Of a DNA stretch of 64,000 bases, positions 16,688 to 22,902 are shown in pieces. Where the stretch lies: NCBI GenBank assembly GCA_052145115.1, contig JBKQPG010000070.1:45248-109247 (forward strand). The letters are read 5' to 3'. Numbering within the stretch: the first letter of the stretch is position 1; every line of letters starts with the position of its first letter. A program made the translations under genes and the position numbers. The notes below the pieces were generated by a model. The model was given only the letters and a program-made list of their open reading frames with translations, made no database searches and was not told the DNA's origin. This DNA is from CAIVVT01 sp052145115 (lineage in GTDB: Bacteria; Acidobacteriota; Terriglobia; Bryobacterales; Bryobacteraceae).

Positions 16688-17784
16688 ACTCCCACTACCT
16701 GGCCGCCGCCCTCGAACTGGCCCGGCAGGGCCTGGGGCGCACCTCGCCCAACCCGAATGTGGGCGCCGTCCTAGTCCACAACGGCGACATCGTCGGGCGT
16801 GGTTTCCACACCTGGACCGGCGCCCGGCACGCCGAAATCGTCGCTCTGGATGAAGCCGGCGAGCGCGCCCGCGGCGCGACGCTGTACATCAATCTCGAAC
16901 CGTGCTCCCACCAGGGTCGCACTGGGCCGTGCGCCGAGGCACTCGTCCGGGCCGGCGTGGCGCGCGTCGTGGCGATTCACCAGGACCCCAATCCGCTGGT
17001 CGCGGGACGAGGCTTCGAGATGCTGCGCGCGGGCGGCGTGGAGGTGCAGATCGACCCTTCGCTGGCGGCTGAAGCCGAGGCGTTGAATCGCCCTTTTTTC
17101 CACTTCATGCGCACCGGCCGCCCGCTGGTCACGCTCAAATCGGCGCTCACTCTGGACGGCAAGATCGCCGCGCCCGAGGACAATTCAGGCTGGATCACTT
17201 CCGAAAAAGCGCGTGCTCACGTGCAGCAGATGCGCCACCTGCACGACGCGATCCTGACCGGCATCGGCACCGTGCTGGCCGACGACTGCCTGCTCACCGA
17301 CCGCAGCGGCCTGGAGCGCTCGCGCCCGTTGCTGCGCATCGTTCTGGACTCGCAGCTGCGCCTGCCGCTGCAGTCGCATATGGTGGAAAGCTGCCGCGGA
17401 GACGTGCTCGCCGTGTGCACTTCGGTTGCCCCGGCCGCGCGTCGAAGACTCCTGGAGGAGCGCGGCGTCGAAGTGCTGGTGGCGGACCAGCCCGGCGGCC
17501 AGACCGACATGCACGCCGTGGTGCGGACGCTCGCCGAACGCAAGGTCCTCTCGTTGATGATCGAGGCCGGCAGCAAAGTGAACTGGGCCGCGCTGGAGGG
17601 CGGCGTCGCCGACCGCATTTACTTTTACTACGCGCCCAAAATCCTGGGCGGGCTGCAATCGCTGCCGGTCGCCGGCGGCATCGGCCGCCGCCGCCGCGTG
17701 GATGCGATCCGGCTGCGCGACCTGAGTCTGCACGTCATCACGCCCGACGAGTTCGCCGTCGAGGCGACAGTGGTGAAGGCGTAG
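16684..17784 (+). CDS. ribD: Bifunctional riboflavin-pathway deaminase/reductase RibD
   Basis: This 366-residue enzyme catalyses the second and third steps of riboflavin synthesis, deaminating and then reducing the pyrimidine intermediate. The deaminase domain binds zinc through His49 (RHAE, with Glu51 catalytic), Cys74 (EPCSHQGRTGPC) and Cys83. The reductase domain follows from about 145 (PLVTLKSALTLDGKIA, then ILTGIGTVLADDCLLTDR). The length is normal. It overlaps ftsY by 4 nt. The next riboflavin gene lies 3.8 kb away, beyond an accessory insert. Confidence 0.95.
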   Translation: MNSHYLAAALELARQGLGRTSPNPNVGAVLVHNGDIVGRGFHTWTGARHAEIVALDEAGERARGATLYINLEPCSHQGRTGPCAEALVRAGVARVVAIHQDPNPLVAGRGFEMLRAGGVEVQIDPSLAAEAEALNRPFFHFMRTGRPLVTLKSALTLDGKIAAPEDNSGWITSEKARAHVQQMRHLHDAILTGIGTVLADDCLLTDRSGLERSRPLLRIVLDSQLRLPLQSHMVESCRGDVLAVCTSVAPAARRRLLEERGVEVLVADQPGGQTDMHAVVRTLAERKVLSLMIEAGSKVNWAALEGGVADRIYFYYAPKILGGLQSLPVAGGIGRRRRVDAIRLRDLSLHVITPDEFAVEATVVKA

Positions 17785-17901
17785 GGAAATGCGAAAACCG
17801 GGTTGCCGGGTTGATCGGGCGGCTCCAATCTGGCGGGCGCCCGGTCGCCGGAGCACACGCGGCGTCCTTGATGTCTCCAGCTCAGCAGTATTGCCGCTTC
17901 T

Positions 17902-17926
17902 GTAACTACAATTTTGGAGTTATACT
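17902..17926 (+). promoter_or_regulatory. Candidate BrnA operator overlapping brnT promoter
   Basis: GTAACTACAA on the left and TTGGAGTTATAC on the right form an imperfect inverted repeat (one insertion, one mismatch) centred on a T-run. The right arm contains TATACT (17921-17926), a good -10 hexamer. The probable transcript start is only a few nt before brnT ATG 17936, so the mRNA would be almost leaderless. BrnA antitoxins repress their own promoter through such palindromes, so the site fits autoregulation. Confidence 0.45.
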
Positions 17927-17935
17927 CGAACTGGA

Positions 17936-18241
17936 ATGATGCGCTTCGAGTGGGACCCTGTCAAAGCGCGCATGAATCAGGCGAAGCACCACGTCAGCTT
18001 CGAGGACGCCATGCTTGTCTTCGAAGACCCTTACGCACTGTTCGAGCGGGACCCTGCACCCGGGGCAGGGGAGCTACGCTGGCATGCATTGGGACTGGCT
18101 GGCGGCGTCGTCCTGCTCTTGGTCGTCCACACCGTGCGTGAAGAAGGCCGGGACGAAGTCCTCCGCCTGATTTCGGCCCGCCGCGCCACCCGAAAGGAGC
18201 GAAGTCGTTATGAAGAAACTCGTGTCCAAGACTCTATCTGA
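17936..18241 (+). CDS. brnT: BrnT family toxin
   Basis: This 101-residue protein is a type II toxin with an RNase-like fold. It shows the family pattern FEWDPVKARMNQAKHHVSFEDA, followed by a hydrophobic strand (GGVVLLLVVHTV) and RLISARRATRKERSRYEE at the C-terminus. These contain the conserved basic and aromatic residues. In BrnTA systems the toxin gene comes first and the antitoxin second, as here, with an overlap of 32 nt. A second in-frame ATG at 17939 is an equally possible start. The pair lies in the insert between ribD and riboflavin synthase. Confidence 0.88.
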   Translation: MMRFEWDPVKARMNQAKHHVSFEDAMLVFEDPYALFERDPAPGAGELRWHALGLAGGVVLLLVVHTVREEGRDEVLRLISARRATRKERSRYEETRVQDSI

Positions 18242-18515
18242 CAATCCGATCACCCCCGCCCGGAAGCGCAAGCTGGCACGGCTCGCGGCGCGCCCCGATT
18301 CGGAGATCGACTTTTCGGACATTCCCCCGCTCAAGGAGAGCTTCTGGGAGAACGCCGTCCGCAACCCGTATTACCGGCCGCTCAAGCAGCAACTGACGGT
18401 GCGCTTGGACGCCGACGTCGTAGCCTGGCTTCGCCAGCACGGGAAGGGCTATCAGACCAACCTCAACCGGATGCTGCGGGAAGCCATGCTGGCGAAGTTC
18501 GGCAAGAGCGCCTGA
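18210..18515 (+). CDS. brnA: BrnA family antitoxin
   Basis: This 101-residue antitoxin has a charged N-terminal half (SDIPPLKESFWENAVRNPYY) that would contact the toxin. The C-terminal half is a ribbon-helix-helix DNA-binding domain (LKQQLTVRLDADVVAWLRQ, then QTNLNRMLREAM). Its start lies inside the end of brnT, preceded by GGAGCGAAG. It is expected to neutralise BrnT and repress the shared promoter. Confidence 0.88.
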   Translation: MKKLVSKTLSDNPITPARKRKLARLAARPDSEIDFSDIPPLKESFWENAVRNPYYRPLKQQLTVRLDADVVAWLRQHGKGYQTNLNRMLREAMLAKFGKSA

Positions 18516-18610
18516 TCGGGGGGGAACGCGGACGATGGCTTCTGAGACCGCGACACCTGAGGCATAGCCAAGAAGCAGCCTTCCGGGAATCACTCCGTTA
18601 TTCTTCTAAA

Positions 18611-19822
18611 CTATTGACGCCAGTCCTGTGTGGAGAAGAGCGTTCTCCACTCGTCCGCTTCGGGGTCCTCTTGGGTGCAGCGAGGCCACGGCTTGTCGCC
18701 GATATTCATCATCGTGAAGTGATACGGAGGACGCCAGCGGACGAGGAAGTAGACGCCGGGCTCCAACTCGAAATCCTTCTGCGCGTTCCTGGACCCGACG
18801 GTAACCTGCCACAGATCGGGACTCTGGCAGTGCATGGTCGGGTCGCCAAACTCCCCTGAGACGAAATCGGCATGTAACTTCGCATGCCACTGTCGCAGGG
18901 TCGGAGATGCGGACCATGTAGCACTTTCATTCCAACCACTCGTCAGCCACTCGTCTACAAAGTCGCGCGGACTGAGCGCAACCGGATCCACACGCCGGAC
19001 CTGATCTCCGTCGATCAAGAAGTGGCGAACAGCCTCCCGGTTGTGGACGCCGCCGTCGATGCTGCGCTGCGCGAACTCAACCAGCACGTCAACCGGTGCA
19101 TTCTCGACGGTCCGATCTTTAATGATGCTTCCTACGGCGTAGTCGGCCGCCCGCAGATAAGCATCCCCAGAGTCGTCGATCAGCAATTTCGATCCTGAAG
19201 AGTCGACTCGCCAAACCCGATAATAGGCCGTGTGCCAAAAGGATGCGCACCCCCATCCGTGCCCCAAGGTCATCGCGTATGCAGGACCCTCCACGTGCCC
19301 GTCCTTGGACGACTGCCAGACGTGCACGGCCTCTATGTACTGGGGAGCGTACTTCTTCGGAGAATAATCAATCTGTTCCGACTCCCAGACTCGTTGCCAG
19401 TGGCCGTTTACGGACTTGTATCCGTAGGCCGACTCGTCCATCTGGCAGAGGATACCTACGGCGGTTGTAATAATCAAGAGCCCGGGTTCATAGCTCACGC
19501 GGACGTCTCCGAGATAACCCAGATAATTCAGGTCCTGCACTGCGGCCGTGGCACCCATAGCTTTGAGCGCTTGGTTGATTTTATCCGCGAGCGCCTTCTC
19601 GTCGACATCATCCTTGAGGGAACCGAGTTGCGCTTCAATCCAGTCCCGAAGCTGGTGCTTGGCGGCAGTAAGCTCCTGCCCCGGCGCGGGCCTCTCCATA
19701 GTTGCCTCAGCGGCATGCGACCGCAAGGTCGCCAGGGTCGCGCGTAGAGCATCCAGCCGCGCGTCCTGAGGGGACGCCGCGACCCCCATCCACAAAGCTA
19801 CCGTCAGGGCAGCGAGCCGCAT
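18611..19822 (-). CDS. Secreted protein of unknown function
   Basis: I do not recognise this 403-residue protein. It has a signal peptide (about 1-17, MRLAALTVALWMGVAAS) and a charged helical region (about 18-95). A mixed alpha/beta part rich in Trp and Tyr follows (GHWQRVWESEQIDYSPKK, GHGWGCASFWHTAYYRVW). A segment saying that a display or status is computed (LLIDDSGDAYLRAADYAVGS) precedes a C-terminal region with MHCQSPDLWQVTVGSRNAQ. On the minus strand TATAAT lies at 19831-19836, only 8 nt before the ATG, so translation may be nearly leaderless, though no -35 is clear. It is convergent with brnA and sits in the accessory insert. Confidence 0.7.
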   Translation of the reverse strand: MRLAALTVALWMGVAASPQDARLDALRATLATLRSHAAEATMERPAPGQELTAAKHQLRDWIEAQLGSLKDDVDEKALADKINQALKAMGATAAVQDLNYLGYLGDVRVSYEPGLLIITTAVGILCQMDESAYGYKSVNGHWQRVWESEQIDYSPKKYAPQYIEAVHVWQSSKDGHVEGPAYAMTLGHGWGCASFWHTAYYRVWRVDSSGSKLLIDDSGDAYLRAADYAVGSIIKDRTVENAPVDVLVEFAQRSIDGGVHNREAVRHFLIDGDQVRRVDPVALSPRDFVDEWLTSGWNESATWSASPTLRQWHAKLHADFVSGEFGDPTMHCQSPDLWQVTVGSRNAQKDFELEPGVYFLVRWRPPYHFTMMNIGDKPWPRCTQEDPEADEWRTLFSTQDWRQ

Positions 19823-20033
19823 CGGCTTGATTATAGCAGGCAGGCACGCCCTCGGCTCCGCGCCATAGGGCGGCAGCTCAGGGCATGAACAGTCCTGACG
19901 CGGGCAGTCTCTTTCACGCAGCTGCGGTGGCAGACCGGGCAGGGGCTTACAGGCAACGGCACACGCCCGGCTGGTGGGACCCGACGTGTGCTTGTGCGGC
20001 GGGGTTGCCGCGGGCCGTCGGGCTGCGGGGATA

Positions 20034-20912
20034 CTACTGCTTCGGCTCCGGCGGTGGGGGCGGGGCAGGCACAGCGGTCGCCTCGCCGGAGCGCACGATT
20101 ACCCTTTTCTCGACACGCGGGGTGCGCATATACATCACGTCCCCGCCAGGATGCACGATCCCACCCGCATCGCGGCGCAAGAAGAACTCGTTCCCGCCAG
20201 GATGCGTCACCCCACCCCCGTCGCGGCGGTAGAAGAATACGTTCTCGCCAGGATGCATTATTCCGCCCGGGCCGCCCGGGCCGGCGAAGTGGCGAGGGGC
20301 CTCTTCCCGCATCTTCTGGAGCTTCTGGCGCTGCTCGGGCGTGAGCAAGGCGCGAGTGGCGAGCTGATGATCGATCTGGGCCTTTTCGAGCACGAACTGG
20401 GCCGCATTGGCCGCTCGCAGGCTCTTTTCTATCGCCGCCGGGTCGGGATTCTCGGCTTCCAAGAGGCTATGCAGGTCGAGCCGCTTCACCTCAACGTCGG
20501 CCCGGGCCATGATCTCGGCCTTCTGGAAACTCAGCATCTCCTGTTGGATCTTCGTCACCTGCTCGGGCGTGATGCCGAGCTGCTCCCTCAGTTTGGGGTC
20601 GTGAATCGCCCGGCCCAAGCCCATGTCGTTCTCGCCTTCCATGCGAATTGCCATTCCCCTGACATGGCCCATACCCATACCCATTCCCGGGCCCATCTGC
20701 ATGTCCATGCCGGGACCCATGTCCATGTCCATGCCAGGGCCCATTTCCATGTCGGGGTCCTCAAAGGCGCGGGCTGTAATCACTGTGGGAGCGCCTCCCG
20801 GACCCTGGCCTTCGGGCGGTTCAGGCGCGGGCGTCTGTGAAAACGCCAACGCGGGGACAAGCATCGCCGCCAACAGGATGGCCGCGAGTTTCGAGTTCAC
20901 ATTCAGATGCAT
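20034..20912 (-). CDS. Met-rich exported Spy/CpxP-like protein
   Basis: This 292-residue protein starts with a signal peptide (about 1-26). ATG 20912 follows AAGGTGAG. A methionine-rich segment (about 51-85) repeats GPGMDM-type words, typical of copper(I) or silver binding. A helical Spy/CpxP-like domain follows (about 95-200), with LGITPEQVTKIQQ and LTPEQRQKLQKM (LTxxQ motifs). Then come three tandem 17-residue units of pattern GGxxHPGxNxxxxRRDx (216-266) and a Pro-rich tail. Spy-like proteins act as periplasmic chaperones or metal sensors. The His and Met content suggests metal binding. The combination of all three parts is unusual. Confidence 0.75.
   Translation of the reverse strand: MHLNVNSKLAAILLAAMLVPALAFSQTPAPEPPEGQGPGGAPTVITARAFEDPDMEMGPGMDMDMGPGMDMQMGPGMGMGMGHVRGMAIRMEGENDMGLGRAIHDPKLREQLGITPEQVTKIQQEMLSFQKAEIMARADVEVKRLDLHSLLEAENPDPAAIEKSLRAANAAQFVLEKAQIDHQLATRALLTPEQRQKLQKMREEAPRHFAGPGGPGGIMHPGENVFFYRRDGGGVTHPGGNEFFLRRDAGGIVHPGGDVMYMRTPRVEKRVIVRSGEATAVPAPPPPPEPKQ
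20115..20267 (-). repeat. Three tandem 51-nt coding repeats
   Basis: Three consecutive 17-codon units in the Spy-like gene encode GGIMHPGENVFFYRRDG, GGVTHPGGNEFFLRRDA and GGIVHPGGDVMYMRTPR. The unit length is exact and each unit keeps one His-Pro-Gly. They probably arose by duplication inside the gene. Confidence 0.8.
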
Positions 20913-21107
20913 AGTTCTTCTCACCTTTTCTGATTCGGCCGAGTGCAACTACAGATACAATTCCCGGTCGTGGGAGCCAAATGGCGCTCACCACTTCCTG
21001 TTCTAGTTAACGGCCCAGGAATAAAAACGTTACGAAATGCGGTGTAAAGAAATCTAAAGGGCGCGACGCGGGAGCCGGCCACTCGCCCCTCGGGGACAAC
21101 AACAGCA

Positions 21108-21286
21108 GCTTGACACCGGGCCTACCATCGGATGGGAGCCTCCCGCGCGTGGCTTCCACCGGGATCATCGAAATCTCATAGACAATGTCCATCGACATGG
21201 GAGGTAATTTCCGAACAAGCTACTGATTCGAAATAACAAAACAGTGAAATGGCTTTGTTTCGCAAAATTTGTTTTTCAGCGCCTGC
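21108..21286 (+). repeat. Intergenic repeat copy C, diverged
   Basis: TTGACA is at 21110-21115 and GGCTTTG at 21251-21257, so TTGACA-to-tail spacing is 138 nt as in copies B and D. The tail and its T-rich follower (CAAAATTTGTTTTTC) resemble copy B. The middle has diverged, and the boxA-like core is not recognisable where it should be (about 21163-21176). Confidence 0.6.
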
Positions 21287-21371
21287 GCCGCCCGACGCCT
21301 TCGCCCCGGTCGCATCTCTCCCTGCCGCGCCGCTGACGGTCCCCGCCGTCGTGGAGCATCCGCAATCCGCC

Positions 21372-21540
21372 GCTTGACAGCGGGTCTACGCTGGGGGTGG
21401 TAGCCCGCTCTTGCGGTCCGACGTCATTGCTCTTTGAAAAACGAATGACCAGCGAAGAACACATCGAACGATAGCCATTTAAGTCACTCATTCTAAAAAT
21501 AAAAGTCGACATTTGGCTTTGTTCCTCCAAATTCCTTTGC
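21372..21540 (+). repeat. Intergenic repeat copy D, full length, upstream of riboflavin synthase
   Basis: TTGACA is at 21374-21379, TGGTAG at 21398-21403, the boxA-like TTGCTCTTTGAAAA at 21427-21440 and the tail TTTGGCTTTGTTCC at 21512-21525. All spacings equal those of copy B. The tail can form a short TTTGG/CCAAA hairpin. The element ends about 40 nt before riboflavin synthase and so may supply its promoter and leader. No FMN riboswitch is present. Confidence 0.75.
21374..21403 (+). promoter_or_regulatory. Promoter-like hexamers in repeat copy D
   Basis: TTGACA, 18 nt, TGGTAG, positioned about 180 nt upstream of riboflavin synthase on the same strand. It matches the hexamer arrangement in copy B at 238-267. 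This is the best promoter candidate for ribE now that ribD is 3.8 kb away. Confidence 0.45.
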
Positions 21541-21580
21541 GCCGCCCCGCGGCGCCGTTGCAGACTGGATGGTAGAACGC

Positions 21581-22225
21581 ATGTTCACCGGCATCATCGA
21601 AGAACTTGGGACCGTCGATCGGCTGGAGCCCCGCGCCACCGGCAGCCGGCTGACCGTCCGCGCGCCTCTCGTCGCGGAGGGTTTGCGCGCCGGCGACAGC
21701 GTCTCCGTGAACGGCGTTTGCCTGACAGTTGTCGATCCGCAAAAGGCTGCCTTCGGCGCCGACGTTGCGCCGGAGACGCTGCTCCGGTCGAGCCTGGGCG
21801 CACTGCGGCCGGGCAGTCCGGTCAATCTCGAACGCGCTTGCCAGGCCGGCGCACGCCTCGGCGGCCACATCGTTCAGGGTCACGTGGACGGCACCGGCGA
21901 GGTGCTCGCGCTCGATCCTCTGGGCGGCGAGAACTACTGGCTGCGGGTGTCGGTCCCGCCCGAGCTCGACCGCTACTTCGTCTACAAAGGCTCGGTGGCG
22001 ATTGACGGCATCAGTCTTACAGTGGCCGAGATCGAGGGCGGCGTGCTGAGCGCCACCGTAATCCCGCACACCTGGGCCCACACGAATCTGCGCTCCCGCC
22101 GCCCGGGCGATGTGGTGAACCTCGAAACCGACGTGCTAGCCAAGTACGTCGAGAAGATGCTCGGCGCTCTGGACCTGAAGCGCCCGGGGCTCACCGAGGA
22201 GGCGCTGCGGGAGCAGGGCTACTGA
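21581..22225 (+). CDS. ribE: Riboflavin synthase alpha chain
   Basis: This 214-residue enzyme joins two lumazine molecules to give riboflavin. It has the two tandem lumazine-binding barrels: MFTGIIEELGTV and GDSVSVNGVCLTV in the first, GHIVQGHVDGTG and GSVAIDGISLTV in the second, with a C-terminal trimerisation helix (LAKYVEKML). ATG 21581 is preferred to ATG 21569, because MFTGII is the standard N-terminus of the family. The ribosome-binding site is weak. It is separated from ribD by BrnTA, two minus-strand genes and two repeat copies. Confidence 0.94.
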   Translation: MFTGIIEELGTVDRLEPRATGSRLTVRAPLVAEGLRAGDSVSVNGVCLTVVDPQKAAFGADVAPETLLRSSLGALRPGSPVNLERACQAGARLGGHIVQGHVDGTGEVLALDPLGGENYWLRVSVPPELDRYFVYKGSVAIDGISLTVAEIEGGVLSATVIPHTWAHTNLRSRRPGDVVNLETDVLAKYVEKMLGALDLKRPGLTEEALREQGY

Positions 22226-22305
22226 TGCGCGGCAGGAGCGGGCGTTGACAGAATAAAAGAGAATCGCGAGCGATGGCACGGAGCCAACGCGCGCCGGGAG
22301 AACCG

Positions 22306-22839
22306 ATGTACGGGATGAGGAATCGACGAAAAGCACTGTGCCGCGGGGCGGCGATGCTGCTGGCGGCGAGCCTGGCGGGCGGCGCGCATGCGCAATGGGC
22401 CAACCAGGGCGCGGCGCAGGAGCATGCGAAGCCGTACGACGAGAACGCCGACGCAAAGAAGGACCTGGCCGCGGCGCAAGCGCGCGCCCGCGCGGCCGGA
22501 AAGGACGTGATGGTGATCTTCGGAGCCAACTGGTGCGGGGACTGCATCGTGCTGCACCGGCTGCTGGACCAGCCCGACACGCACGCCTACGTGCGGGCGC
22601 ACTTCGATATCGTCAGCGTCGACGTGGGCCGCTGGGACAAGAACCTGGATCTGGCCGGGAAACTCGGCCTGAACCTGGACAAGGGCATTCCCGCGGCCGC
22701 ATTTCTGGCCCCTGACGGCTCCGCAATCGGCAATACCAACCAGGGTGAGCTGGAGCCCTCGCGCAACTATCACTCCGATATGATCCTGCGTTTCCTGCGT
22801 GAAGTGGCGGAACATCACAAGATCACGCGGCCGCAATAG
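22306..22839 (+). CDS. Exported thioredoxin-like protein
   Basis: This 177-residue protein has a signal peptide (about 1-29, ending AHAQ) and a thioredoxin fold with the active site WCGDC (Cys77, Cys80). It also has the cis-proline segment GIPAAAFL. It belongs to the thioredoxin-like group that resembles DsbD-gamma or disulfide reductases, probably acting on periplasmic disulfides. ATG 22306 is chosen because GGGAG precedes it; a longer frame from 22273 would spoil the signal peptide. It follows riboflavin synthase by 80 nt and is convergent with the next gene. Confidence 0.85.
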   Translation: MYGMRNRRKALCRGAAMLLAASLAGGAHAQWANQGAAQEHAKPYDENADAKKDLAAAQARARAAGKDVMVIFGANWCGDCIVLHRLLDQPDTHAYVRAHFDIVSVDVGRWDKNLDLAGKLGLNLDKGIPAAAFLAPDGSAIGNTNQGELEPSRNYHSDMILRFLREVAEHHKITRPQ

Positions 22840-22902
22840 GAATGACGAACCTTCTGCATCTGATTGGCGCAAAAACTGGCCAAGTCAGATCTTGTTCATC
22901 GT

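Noticed and set aside
20913..21580. FMN riboswitch before riboflavin synthase
   Set aside because: I looked for the conserved AGGGTGAAATTCCC-type core and the GGCGGT segment; neither is present. The region is instead occupied by repeat copies.
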